Source: Chitinophaga sancti (lineage in GTDB: Bacteria; Bacteroidota; Bacteroidia; Chitinophagales; Chitinophagaceae). From it: a DNA stretch of 64,000 nucleotides. Made by a program: the position numbers and the translations under genes. The notes beneath the pieces were generated by a model. That model searched no databases, had not been told where the DNA came from, and saw nothing but the letters and a program-made list of their open reading frames with translations. The stretch covers positions 8,254,501 through 8,318,500 of the forward strand of contig NZ_CP139972.1 of NCBI RefSeq assembly GCF_034424315.1, read 5' to 3'. The stretch's first letter is position 1. The number at the start of each line of letters is the position of its first letter. Below, piece by piece: positions 53,711 through 62,423 of this stretch.

Positions 53711-56700
53711 TTATTCGCCCTTCCCCTTAAAGGCAGAGGGAAGTACGCCGTACTCCAGCTTGAAGTAACGGGAAAAATATTTGGGGTTATTAAAGCCGAC
53801 CTCGTAAGCAATTTCGGCGATGGTTAACTGGCTCTTTTCCAGCAATTGGGCCGCCCGCTTGAGTCTTATGGATCTGATAAATTCAATTGGCGGCTTACCT
53901 GTTAATGTAAGTAGTTTTTTATAAACGGAAACTCTGCTCATAAAAAGCTCCCGGCTCAGTTCCTCGACAGAGAAATCCGGGTTACTAATATTCTTCTCTA
54001 CGATTTGTAATGCCTGCTGAATAAACTGCTCGTCCTGGGAAGAAATGGCAATTTCCTCCGGATGAGCCTCAATATGTTGCTGAAAAGTCTTCTTTAAGGT
54101 CTGTTGTTGGGTGATAATATTCCTTATGCGTGACAACAACATTTCGAAGTTAAAGGGCTTGGTAATGTACTCAGAAGCGCCATTGTCAAGGGCTTCCAGC
54201 TGATCCTCCTCCGATGCCCGGGCAGTCAGAAGGATCACAGGCAGGTGTGCCGTACGGGCTTGTTGACGGATTTTCCGGCAGAGCTCCAGGCCATCCATTT
54301 CCGGCATACTTACATCACTCACGATGATATTAGGCAAGGTTTGCTGTAATATATTCCAGCCTGCCAACCCATTTGGTGCGTCAATAATATGGAAATATTG
54401 ACCAAGATTATCTTTCAGGTAAAACCGAAAATCTTCGCTGTCTTCTATCAGTAGGATAACGGGCTTTTTACCGGTATAGACCGCAGGTGCGTCAGGTGCC
54501 TGTGGCTCCATGATCAGGGAATGCTGGGAAGCCCCTTTGGTGGCTGGTTTAATGCCATTTATAGGGAGCAGAACGGTAAATGCACTCCCCATTCCCGGGG
54601 CGCTATCTACGCTAATAGAACCACCATGTAGCTTTACAAATTCCTTGGTAATACTTAAACCAATGCCACTACCCTGGTTCACCAGGGAGCCTGGAATATC
54701 GTGCTGGAAAAAGCGTTCGAAGATACGATCCTGTTGTTCCAGCGGAATACCAATACCGGTATCCTTCACTATAATGGCAAGCAGGTCGTTTTGCTGGACT
54801 TGTAAGTCAACAGAAATGTTCCCCTGCTCAGGAGTGAATTTGAATGCATTGCTGAGTAAGTTGAACAGTATTTTTTCAATCTTATCAGGATCGTATAGCA
54901 TATTCAGTGAGGGTACATTACTGTGGAAGTCGAGATGGATCTGTTTCTTTTCTGAGAGGTCAGAAAAAGAAGTGGTGAGTTCTTTACTGAATGCGATAAT
55001 GTCACCTTCTGTAGTGTATAGTTTTATCTCCTGCACTTCCATTTTGCGGAAGTCGAGCAGTTGATTCACTAAGTTGAGCAGGCGACGTGCATTGCGTTGC
55101 ACCAATACTAATTGTTGCTGCACATTGCCTTCAATGTCTTTCTTAAGTAGCCTTTCCAGTGGTGTAATGATCAGGCTTAGCGGGGTGCGGAATTCATGAC
55201 TGATATTAGTAAAGAACCGGATCTTCAGTGAATCCAGTTCATGCATGCGGCGTGCCTCCTGCCTTTCCTGTGCGATGCGTGCACGGAATCTTTCCCGTTC
55301 CAGTATCATCCGTCTGCCAATGATCAGTGCACCTATGATGAGTAGGGCGTAAATGATGAATGCCAGTGGTGTTCGCCAGAACGGAGGTAAGATAGTGATG
55401 CGTAATTCCAGCGGTTGTGGTGTCCATACACCATCGTTGTTAGAGGCTTTTACTTTAAAGATATATTCACCCGGATCGAGGTTCGTATAAGTAGCCGTAC
55501 GTAAAAGCCCGTCGCTGCTGAGCCACTCGTGGTTAAAGCCTTCCAGCATATAGGCGTACTCGTTCTTTTCAGGATGGAAATAATTCAAAGCAGCGAAGCT
55601 GATGGAGAATTCATTTTCTTTGTATTTTAAAGTAATGTGTCTTGTTTGATTGATCGCTTCGGATAAGAGAATCCGGCCATTCAAAGACTCCCCTGGTTGC
55701 AGGCTTTTGTTAAAGACCTGGAAGTCTGTAAGTACAACTGGTGGAATGTTTGAATTGATTGTGATATTATTCGGGTAAAATAAATTAAAGCCGTTACCAC
55801 CGCCAAAAAGCAGTTCACCTTTGCGCGTTTTTAATGCTGCGTTTTCATTGAATTCCCGGCCTTGTAAACCATCTGACTGATCGTAATTTTTAAACTGGTG
55901 TTGTGCCCGCATATTGGACAAACCATTGGCGGTGCTCATCCAGAGCGTGTGGTTATTATCTTCCAGGATATTCAGTACCGTATTGTCTGGTAAACCATCT
56001 TCTTTCCTGAAAATTTTAAACTGATGCGTGGCGGGATCGAACAGGTTTAATCCTTCCCTGGTACCAATCCATACCTGGCCCTGGCTGTCTTCAAATAAAC
56101 AGAGGATGTTTTTATGACTCAGACTACCAGCTTGCCTGGGATCTGCATCGTAGTGCGTGAAATGTCCTTTTGGATCCATCACATCTACCCCTTCGGCGGT
56201 ACCTATCCAGAGCCTTCCTTTTTTGTCTTCGAGAAATGCAGAGATGTAAGGTGAACGCATTTTGTCGCTGTAGTGAATGAATTTATTATTCACCAGTTGA
56301 TTCAGGCCGCCACCTAAAGTTCCTATCCACAGTCTTTGCTGACTGTCTTCAAATATTTCCCAGATGCTGTTATCGCTCAGACTATTGGGATCACTGGCAT
56401 CATGCCGGTAGTGAATGAAACGTTGTCCGTCAAAACAATCCAGGCCACCGAAATAAGAGCCTACCCACAATTTTTGCTGGTGGTCGATCCATAGACTAAC
56501 AATGACGTTGCCACTGGGAGAGTTGGGGTTGGAGGGATTGTGAAGATATTGTTTATAGGTATTTTTCGATCTGTCAAAGTAAATGAGACCACCACCATTG
56601 GTACCTATCCATATGTTCCCATTCGCATCTTCAGCAAAGCGGTTCACATCATCGTAAGGGAGGGTGTTCGATGCAAATGCCTGGTGCTGGTAAAGCGGGA

Positions 56701-57724
56701 ACTTCACCATATTTTCATGGTAGTAGCAAAGGCCTTTCTTATAAGTACCGATCCAGATGATGCCGGCGTTGTCTTTATACAGTGTAGTGATACTATTTTG
56801 GCTAAGGCTTTTAGGATCTTCACTATTATTCGTGAGATAGCGAAAGCTTTGTTGTTTTTTATCAATGATGTTGAGGCCACCATGGTCGGTGCCTATCCAG
56901 ATCAAACCCTGGTTGTCCTGCACTACGCCACGTACGATATTGTTGTTCAGACCATTGTTCTGATCGTAGTGGGTGAAAGATTTTGTGCGTTGGTTATAGC
57001 AGTAAATGCCCTGAAAATCGTTTGTACTGAACAGCCAGCAGTCACCATCTTTGTCGGCCATGAGTTGGTAGGGGCTGGGAGAAGGAGTAGGGAGTTGATC
57101 GCTGGAGATGATTTGTTGGGTATGAGGATCCATTTTTTCCAGCCGGCCATTGGTTTGGATGATCCAGCAAAGACCGGAGGGGGCTTGCGCCATATCCGAT
57201 ATTTGTGTACCGGGGAATAAATGAAGTGTTTTTTTTGTGGAGGGGGCGTAACGGTAAAGGCCGTCTTTGGGGGTCACGAACCAGTAATTGCCATCCTGGT
57301 CCTTCAGGATATTGTTGATACTATCTACAGGCACCCCGAATCTGGCAAGGACCAGCCGTGGATTGCGCTGGAAATTCCCCAGCCGTGGATTGTATACGTT
57401 CTGACCATTTCTATGTGAAACCCAGAGGAGGCCTTCGGGGCCTTCTAATATGCTGGTGATGAAATTATCTGCAATAGTAGTGGTGTCTCTGATGTCTTGC
57501 CTGAAGATGCGGAAGTTGTAGCCATCGTAGCGGTTGAGCCCGGACATAGTGCCGAACCACATGAAACCGTGACTGTCTTTATATATACAATTGACCTGAT
57601 TCGCAGAGAGGCCCTGCGTGATGTCAAGTCGGGTCAATTGGTATTGAGACTGTGGTGTTTGCGCCCATAGTAAGGTGAATGGAAACAGCAGCAGGATGGA
57701 TACAATCGTTCTTTGGATGATCAC
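53711..57724 (-). CDS. Hybrid two-component system regulator 2 (propeller sensor, kinase, receiver, AraC)
   Basis: The protein (1337 aa) has a signal peptide ending near LLWAQ (residue 22), a double propeller sensor (about 30-700; blocks MWFGTMSGLNRYDGYNF, IWIGTDHGGLNIID, LWIGTLGGGLNQL), a Y_Y_Y domain (about 711-780), a membrane segment (about 783-805), HisKA with H843 in ISHEFRTPLSLI, HATPase (NLLSNAFKFTPEQG, GSGIGLSI), a receiver with D1137 in VSDVSMPEMDG and an AraC domain ending the protein. It has no Thr-repeat linker, unlike regulator 1. Its target may be the minus-strand GH31-PA14/susCD locus 3 kb away. Confidence 0.95.
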   Translation of the reverse strand: MIIQRTIVSILLLFPFTLLWAQTPQSQYQLTRLDITQGLSANQVNCIYKDSHGFMWFGTMSGLNRYDGYNFRIFRQDIRDTTTIADNFITSILEGPEGLLWVSHRNGQNVYNPRLGNFQRNPRLVLARFGVPVDSINNILKDQDGNYWFVTPKDGLYRYAPSTKKTLHLFPGTQISDMAQAPSGLCWIIQTNGRLEKMDPHTQQIISSDQLPTPSPSPYQLMADKDGDCWLFSTNDFQGIYCYNQRTKSFTHYDQNNGLNNNIVRGVVQDNQGLIWIGTDHGGLNIIDKKQQSFRYLTNNSEDPKSLSQNSITTLYKDNAGIIWIGTYKKGLCYYHENMVKFPLYQHQAFASNTLPYDDVNRFAEDANGNIWIGTNGGGLIYFDRSKNTYKQYLHNPSNPNSPSGNVIVSLWIDHQQKLWVGSYFGGLDCFDGQRFIHYRHDASDPNSLSDNSIWEIFEDSQQRLWIGTLGGGLNQLVNNKFIHYSDKMRSPYISAFLEDKKGRLWIGTAEGVDVMDPKGHFTHYDADPRQAGSLSHKNILCLFEDSQGQVWIGTREGLNLFDPATHQFKIFRKEDGLPDNTVLNILEDNNHTLWMSTANGLSNMRAQHQFKNYDQSDGLQGREFNENAALKTRKGELLFGGGNGFNLFYPNNITINSNIPPVVLTDFQVFNKSLQPGESLNGRILLSEAINQTRHITLKYKENEFSISFAALNYFHPEKNEYAYMLEGFNHEWLSSDGLLRTATYTNLDPGEYIFKVKASNNDGVWTPQPLELRITILPPFWRTPLAFIIYALLIIGALIIGRRMILERERFRARIAQERQEARRMHELDSLKIRFFTNISHEFRTPLSLIITPLERLLKKDIEGNVQQQLVLVQRNARRLLNLVNQLLDFRKMEVQEIKLYTTEGDIIAFSKELTTSFSDLSEKKQIHLDFHSNVPSLNMLYDPDKIEKILFNLLSNAFKFTPEQGNISVDLQVQQNDLLAIIVKDTGIGIPLEQQDRIFERFFQHDIPGSLVNQGSGIGLSITKEFVKLHGGSISVDSAPGMGSAFTVLLPINGIKPATKGASQHSLIMEPQAPDAPAVYTGKKPVILLIEDSEDFRFYLKDNLGQYFHIIDAPNGLAGWNILQQTLPNIIVSDVSMPEMDGLELCRKIRQQARTAHLPVILLTARASEEDQLEALDNGASEYITKPFNFEMLLSRIRNIITQQQTLKKTFQQHIEAHPEEIAISSQDEQFIQQALQIVEKNISNPDFSVEELSRELFMSRVSVYKKLLTLTGKPPIEFIRSIRLKRAAQLLEKSQLTIAEIAYEVGFNNPKYFSRYFKLEYGVLPSAFKGKGE

Positions 57725-58183
57725 TCTTAAAATTTTTCAAAAACGCGGATGTAATATAATTAAATGTCTGGAATACACACATTTTTCGAAATTATCCATT
57801 CTTCGTCTATCAGGTTTTGTAAAATATCAAATTCTTAAGGGAATACTGTTTGAATATTTATTTTATTGTTCGGTTGCTTGTTAGATGACATTTTCTGAAT
57901 ATAGGTATCTTTAATATATGTCCAGGCAAGTGATCCGTCCACACTCCCGGCTCCTGGTAATGGGGTAACGATTGTCGTAATGGGTATAGAAATTATTGCT
58001 GTTAAGCCCAGCTCAGGCCCACGTTGATAAGGATGCTTCTTCTATACTGGTGGCCGTTTCGGTACTTATATAAAAAGAGAAAGGTCGAAAGAATTCGACC
58101 TTTGTGCTAAAATTCCATATTTTAGAATTGGTGTCAGTCAATGGCTATGTTTTGACTATTACAGGCCATAATGCTCAGTCTTA
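57725..58183. other. Intergenic region between hybrid regulator 2 and the IS element
   Basis: No convincing gene is present. A GC-richer patch (about 57930-58060) in AT-rich surroundings stays open on the minus strand from 58041 to a stop at 57835-57837 but has no usable start and may be a gene remnant. A perfect hairpin lies at 58080-58103. Confidence 0.4.
58080..58103 (-). terminator. Hairpin downstream of the IS element
   Basis: AAAGGTCGAA pairs with TTCGACCTTT around an AGAA loop. On the minus strand it is followed by CTCTTTTTATAT, so it can terminate transcription coming from the transposase side or from an older gene whose 5' part is gone. Confidence 0.6.
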
Positions 58184-59045
58184 GAGTATGTTTAAAAACT
58201 AATTCTACTTATTTTAGAAGTATACTAATGAATGCTACCTGGATGAAAGCCACAGATGATTCAGGTAGCCTTTCATAATCCTTCGACAATCTTCTGAAGT
58301 TATTGAGCCAAGCGAATGATCGTTCAACCTGCCATCTACCTTTCTGTGGCACAAAACCCTTTACTGTCGGCGGTTTCTGAGCTATTTCCATCTTCCATTT
58401 GTAATAATTCTCAACCATATCGCTAAACTCTCCCTGGTATGCTTTATCTGTACGAATCAGTTTCATCCTATGACTAACCTTTTCAATTTTCCACAGCAAA
58501 TCAAAACCGCCAATTGAGTCATGAATATTTGCGCCGCTGACACTTATCGCAATTGGTAATCCTAAGCTATCAACAGCAAGATGCCTTTTTCGACCATTGA
58601 TATGCTTACCGCCATCGATCCCGGTTTCTATACTTACGAATCCAGTTTTCTTTATACTTTGGCTATCGATAGCACTGACAGATGGTGCATAATTTCGCCC
58701 CTGATCTATCCGCTCTTTTCTAACCATTTTTAACATCACCTGTTCCAGCACACCTGCTTTTTTCCATTTATTGAAATAATAGTAAACTATCTGCCAGTAA
58801 GGGAAATCACTGCTTAGATTACGCCATTGACTACCTGTTCTGCAAATCCATAATATAGCATTGAAGATAGTTCGAAGGCTATATTTACGCTTTCTTTTGT
58901 CCGTTAATATTTTTTCTATACTTTTCCAGTGCGAATCGGTCAATAATGTGAACTTCGTTCTCATAGTTTGTTTTGTGGTAAATCCAAACTAATTGATCGA
59001 TTCGTACTTTCCTAATTTTAGCCCATCAGAATTTTAAACATACTC
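58184..59045 (-). mobile_element. Complete IS5-family insertion sequence, 862 bp
   Basis: The ends are a 14-bp perfect inverted repeat, GAGTATGTTTAAAA at 58184-58197 and its complement at 59032-59045. They are flanked by a TTA triplet on both sides (58181-58183 and 59046-59048), fitting the 3-bp TNA duplication of the IS1031-type subgroup. A single intact transposase gene fills the element. The intact ends and gene suggest a recent and possibly active copy. Confidence 0.88.
58209..58964 (-). CDS. IS5-family DDE transposase
   Basis: The protein (251 aa) has an N-terminal DUF4096-type DNA-binding segment (LTDSHWKSIEKIL, ILWICRTGSQWRNL) and the DDE catalytic triad D100 in SAIDSQSIKK, D173 in RTDKAYQGEF and E214 in GRWQVERSFAWLNNFRRL, the last with the usual Y/R-x-R-x-x block of IS5 (RRLSKDYER). 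Length is normal for a one-frame member. It catalyses cut-and-paste movement of the surrounding element. Confidence 0.95.
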   Translation of the reverse strand: MRTKFTLLTDSHWKSIEKILTDKRKRKYSLRTIFNAILWICRTGSQWRNLSSDFPYWQIVYYYFNKWKKAGVLEQVMLKMVRKERIDQGRNYAPSVSAIDSQSIKKTGFVSIETGIDGGKHINGRKRHLAVDSLGLPIAISVSGANIHDSIGGFDLLWKIEKVSHRMKLIRTDKAYQGEFSDMVENYYKWKMEIAQKPPTVKGFVPQKGRWQVERSFAWLNNFRRLSKDYERLPESSVAFIQVAFISILLK

Positions 59046-59145
59046 TTATAGTGAGTTGTGATTAAATTGATTTGTCGCTAAAGTGACATTATTTGACCCA
59101 AAAAGACTAAATTTAGACACTGTTTTAGACACCACTTATTTCACG

Positions 59146-60375
59146 ATGGAAAACAGAAGTACTGTATTAAAGTCAGAAAAGCATATTAAGATCAGCTTTT
59201 ATTGTCATGATGCTCGGCTAAGGTATCCCACAGGGGTAAAGATAGTTGATTCCGAATCCAAGACGGGATCCAAAAGAATTGGGGCAATAATGAACGCAAT
59301 AGATGAATATTCCCGGGAATTTACTTTGCTTGGAAAGCAAATTAGTAAAGACGAGCTGACAGCATATTTGGATACAAAATTTAACCCAGAAAAACTGAAG
59401 AAGGCAAAAATGAAGGCCGCAGCCGCTTCCGCAAGAAGCTTAGTGGATGATCATAAAAAGATGATTAATATGATGCGGTCTGGACAATTGGTGAAAAAGA
59501 GTAATAAGGGTAAGTATAGTGATATTACTATTAGTCAGTATGAACGTATGAGGGAAAGATGGGAAGAGTGCGCTGCAGACCCCAAAAGCGAGTTTGAGTT
59601 ATCCTACGAAATGACAATAGATCATTTTAGGAATATGATTAATTGGTTGATAATTAAAAAGTATTCTCAAAATTCAATGTATAATATTGTCAATAATTTG
59701 GGAATTTTTCTTCGATATGCCTTAGATAAAGGTTATCATACAAATAGAGTTTTTGAACACGAAGAATTTTCAATTCCCCAAGAGGATTCTGACGCTATTG
59801 CTCCATTATACGATGAGATATTAAAATTTTATAGAACGTCTCTTAAGATTAAATCAGATGAAAGAGCTCGGGATTTATTCGTCTTTGGGTGTTTTCTGGC
59901 TGTTAGGGTTGAAGACCTATCTAGTATAAATGAGTATAAATTATCAGGGAATCATTTTGAAGTATTAACCCGAAAAACAGGAAAAAGAGTTGTCATACCC
60001 TGTCATCCAATAGCACGGGAGATTTATAATAAACACAATGGAGTAATGCCTGTATATATCCGGCAGACATTTGCTCGCATCCTAAATAGGATATGTAAAG
60101 AAAGCAATGCGTTTCCTGGTACAAAATTGATTACAATTACCATAGGAGGTAAGAAAAAGGGGATTCATTATAAAAGGCATGAATTTATTACCCCCCATAC
60201 AATGCGTCGGTTTTTTGCTACCTGGATGTACCGAGATCTACGGAGGCAACCGAGGGAAATCATGGCTATAACTGGTCATGAAACAGAAGAATCATTCTTT
60301 AAATACATTAAAATTGAGCTTGAGATGAATGCTGAAGATATTTTCAATGATCCTGCATTCCAGAAGATTGTTTGA
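59146..60375 (+). CDS. Tyrosine recombinase / phage-type integrase
   Basis: The ATG at 59146 (MENRSTVL) is preferred to an in-frame GTG at 59083, whose extension lacks conserved sequence. The protein (409 aa) has an N-terminal arm-binding-like part, a core-binding SAM-like domain (about 125-205, TISQYERMRERWEE, NNLGIFLRYALDKGY) and the catalytic domain with R254 in AVRVEDL, the beta-hairpin Lys in LTRKTGKRV, H351 and R354 in HTMRRF, H378 in TGHET and nucleophile Y387. All active-site residues are present. It is of the Bacteroidota phage/transposon integrase type and probably moved the island to its right. Confidence 0.93.
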   Translation: MENRSTVLKSEKHIKISFYCHDARLRYPTGVKIVDSESKTGSKRIGAIMNAIDEYSREFTLLGKQISKDELTAYLDTKFNPEKLKKAKMKAAAASARSLVDDHKKMINMMRSGQLVKKSNKGKYSDITISQYERMRERWEECAADPKSEFELSYEMTIDHFRNMINWLIIKKYSQNSMYNIVNNLGIFLRYALDKGYHTNRVFEHEEFSIPQEDSDAIAPLYDEILKFYRTSLKIKSDERARDLFVFGCFLAVRVEDLSSINEYKLSGNHFEVLTRKTGKRVVIPCHPIAREIYNKHNGVMPVYIRQTFARILNRICKESNAFPGTKLITITIGGKKKGIHYKRHEFITPHTMRRFFATWMYRDLRRQPREIMAITGHETEESFFKYIKIELEMNAEDIFNDPAFQKIV

Positions 60376-60473
60376 TTTTTTTCAGATCCTTTCTTTGGGA
60401 GCGTTACTAATAGAGATAGGCCGCTCGGCTGGATGGTGGAATTAACTTTATTTTCAGTTTAATAAAATGAAAA

Positions 60474-60493
60474 GCCGTCTCATCTGAGACGGC
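60474..60493 (-). terminator. Terminator of the two-gene secreted protein operon
   Basis: GCCGTCTC pairs with GAGACGGC around ATCT. On the minus strand TTTTCATTTTATT follows, so it ends the operon 60502-61854; on the plus strand a weaker T tract may also serve the integrase gene. Confidence 0.85.
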
Positions 60494-60501
60494 CTTGTTT
60501 A

Positions 60502-60996
60502 TTACTTTAAATCAAATTTGTAATTCGCCTCTTTTAATGGATTTACTTTTTTATCCGAGTAGTAATTAGCACCAAATATTACTTGTTCAAAGCCCATATA
60601 CTTAACCATTACTAAGCTATTAGGCATTTTGCTGCTGTAATAAAATGCATATACCAAGTCGACCGGTTGTGATTCCATGTAATAAAACCCTTTAAATTTG
60701 AAACCACAAATGTCATTTGGAATTTTTCTTATTTCCTCTTTATAATTTATTGTATTATTTATAAACTCGAAAGGAGGCTCATTTTTATTAAAAATAACCA
60801 TTAAATTACCATTATCCTTTTCTTGACATTTGAAATCGCCGGCTGGCATTTCACTCATTTCCTTCCAGTAAGCATTCCCATTTTTGTTTTTTAGATATAA
60901 TGAGATGTATTGTGCATCAACGTTTAGTTTAGACGTATCCTGGCAGAACGCAAAAAATGGTAAAATCAAAAAAAACGCAAATTTGAGAAATTTCAT
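60502..60996 (-). CDS. Secreted protein of unknown function
   Basis: The protein (164 aa) has a signal peptide (MKFLKFAFFLILPFFAFC) that ends with Cys followed by QD, so it may be either secreted or a lipoprotein. The mature part is rich in Tyr, Phe, Asn and Lys, with AYWKEMSEMPAGDFKCQEK and FEQVIFGANYYSDKKVNPL. No family is recognised. The codon use is AT-rich compared with the glycan genes. It lies 12 bp after the lipoprotein gene at 61009 and shares its operon. Confidence 0.7.
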   Translation of the reverse strand: MKFLKFAFFLILPFFAFCQDTSKLNVDAQYISLYLKNKNGNAYWKEMSEMPAGDFKCQEKDNGNLMVIFNKNEPPFEFINNTINYKEEIRKIPNDICGFKFKGFYYMESQPVDLVYAFYYSSKMPNSLVMVKYMGFEQVIFGANYYSDKKVNPLKEANYKFDLK

Positions 60997-61008
60997 GTTC
61001 TATCTTCT

Positions 61009-61854
61009 TTATTGAGGTATTGAACCGCGCAACGTTGCAAATCCATTAAGTGTTATCTTCGGGTTATATTGTGACCAGGCGTTAAGGAAATCTGCTTTAT
61101 AAGATACACTCCACTGAGCATTTGTTAATGAATTAGTAGTACTTTCGACTTTAAGGCCATTTGATAAAGTAGCACCTACTTCTACTCCGGCAGCGTTTAT
61201 TCCGCCTTTTACCATGGTGTTGCCATCTGAGGTACCTATTAATGTTCTTTTTTCAATTAAGTTTCCTGCAGCATTGCCAAAAAATGAATAAAAACCTTCT
61301 ATAATATTTAAAAAAGGTGATCCCAAAGGTTCTTGAGATCCAAGGTTATCTCCAATTAAAATTTGCTGAACAGGACCTGCTTGAGAGGCGGTAGGATGTG
61401 ACGGAGTTAAATCATTGTAATAAAATGGTAGAACTACGATCAATTGGATAGGTCGGGCTTTAAATTCATAATGCATTTGTATATCGTATCTTGAACGACC
61501 AACTGTTCCTCCAACAAGATTTGCCTGGTCACCTTCATACGTGCTATATATATCATCCGCATAATTTGCATCATATTGATTTGGGTAGGCTGGATTGTAG
61601 CTACCTGAAGTTTTTGCACTTTTAAGGTTATTTACACTGTCCTTAAGTTTTGCTATATAACTACTTGTTAATTTTGTATCAGAGAAGATTGAGTTAATGT
61701 ACTCGTATTGCCCTTTGTTAATATTGACCATTTCTAAATCAGATTTCTCATTTGGTTTAGTTGGATTGCGGAGGGTGTTGTCTTTCTTGGTACAGGAAAA
61801 TAACAGTAAAGAACTTAGGCTAACAGCTGCTAGCACACAGAAGGTTGGTTTCAT
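61009..61854 (-). CDS. Lipoprotein of unknown function
   Basis: The protein (281 aa) has a lipoprotein signal with C21 in LLFSCTKKD. The mature part starts with a polar linker, then a helical stretch (YEYINSIFSDTKLTSSYIAKLKDSVN, about 50-75) and a Gly- and beta-rich remainder (LIVVLPFYYNDLTP, TMVKGGINAAGVEVGATLSNGLKV, NPKITLNGFATLRG). No family is recognised. It is the first gene of a two-gene operon of AT-rich composition located between an integrase and phage genes, so it may be cargo of the island. Confidence 0.7.
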   Translation of the reverse strand: MKPTFCVLAAVSLSSLLLFSCTKKDNTLRNPTKPNEKSDLEMVNINKGQYEYINSIFSDTKLTSSYIAKLKDSVNNLKSAKTSGSYNPAYPNQYDANYADDIYSTYEGDQANLVGGTVGRSRYDIQMHYEFKARPIQLIVVLPFYYNDLTPSHPTASQAGPVQQILIGDNLGSQEPLGSPFLNIIEGFYSFFGNAAGNLIEKRTLIGTSDGNTMVKGGINAAGVEVGATLSNGLKVESTTNSLTNAQWSVSYKADFLNAWSQYNPKITLNGFATLRGSIPQ

Positions 61855-62031
61855 GAGTTAAACAATTTGTTTTTATAATACGGGTTAAAAATATGTACAA
61901 ACTTAAATGAAGGTACATGATAATTGAAATGAATTTTTAATGATAGTGGTCAGTACCTAAACAGATTTCGTGTAGATTTTTTTGGAAATGTAATTATTTA
62001 TCCCATGTATTTCTTCTGTAAGCAATGTCTA

Positions 62032-62039
62032 TATCTTTG
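62032..62039 (+). promoter_or_regulatory. -7 element before the small HTH-like gene
   Basis: TATCTTTG is a perfect TAnnTTTG match, 38 bp before the ATG at 62078. Because it covers the start of the longer open frame, that frame's first codons are not translated from this promoter. Confidence 0.55.
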
Positions 62040-62077
62040 TGTTGCTTTCCCGCATAACTAGCAGGCAGCCAATTACC

Positions 62078-62374
62078 ATGTACCAAAGTCAGCCAACTAT
62101 CTCAGGAAGAAAACGGGTAGGAACTACCGTTTTTAAATCAGATTTAAGTGGTAACCAGGTTGACACGTATCCAAGTCTATACCTCGCTCAAATAACAGAG
62201 AGAAGGTCATACCGAATTCTAATGGCCGCCATCACTGCTGGCAAACCTCTAAATAATCACCTCTTCACCATAGGGAGCATTTATCAACGACGTTCTTCTA
62301 AATCCGTTACTTCCCATCCATGGGAGACCAATGGTCTATTCAATATAGATGCATGGGGTAAGATGTTCCAATAA
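62078..62374 (+). CDS. Small protein, possibly NUMOD1-like DNA-binding
   Basis: The ATG at 62078 (MYQSQPTIS) is placed after a promoter element. The 98-aa product has a block resembling the NUMOD1 helix-turn-helix seen in homing endonucleases: VFKSDLSGNQVDTYPSLY, then AQITERRSYRILMAAITAG and PLNNHLFTIG. No nuclease domain is attached. It precedes the phage terminase region and may be a phage regulator. Identification is tentative. Confidence 0.5.
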   Translation: MYQSQPTISGRKRVGTTVFKSDLSGNQVDTYPSLYLAQITERRSYRILMAAITAGKPLNNHLFTIGSIYQRRSSKSVTSHPWETNGLFNIDAWGKMFQ

Positions 62375-62393
62375 CGGGAATAAGTTGCGAAAG

Positions 62394-62401
62394 TAATTTT
62401 G
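62394..62401 (+). promoter_or_regulatory. -7 element before the terminase small subunit remnant
   Basis: TAATTTTG matches TAnnTTTG exactly, about 23 bp before the first recognisable codons of the terminase gene. No spaced TTG is seen. Confidence 0.35.
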
Positions 62402-62423
62402 TTGAAGAAAAAGCAGTTGAATT

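Noticed and set aside
56540-57220. Open frame of 226 codons on the plus strand
   Set aside because: It is antisense to the propeller part of hybrid regulator 2, whose repeated blades leave the complementary frame open.
59049-59145. Attachment site or tRNA gene next to the integrase
   Set aside because: No tRNA-like cloverleaf and no direct repeat matching another part of the window could be found.
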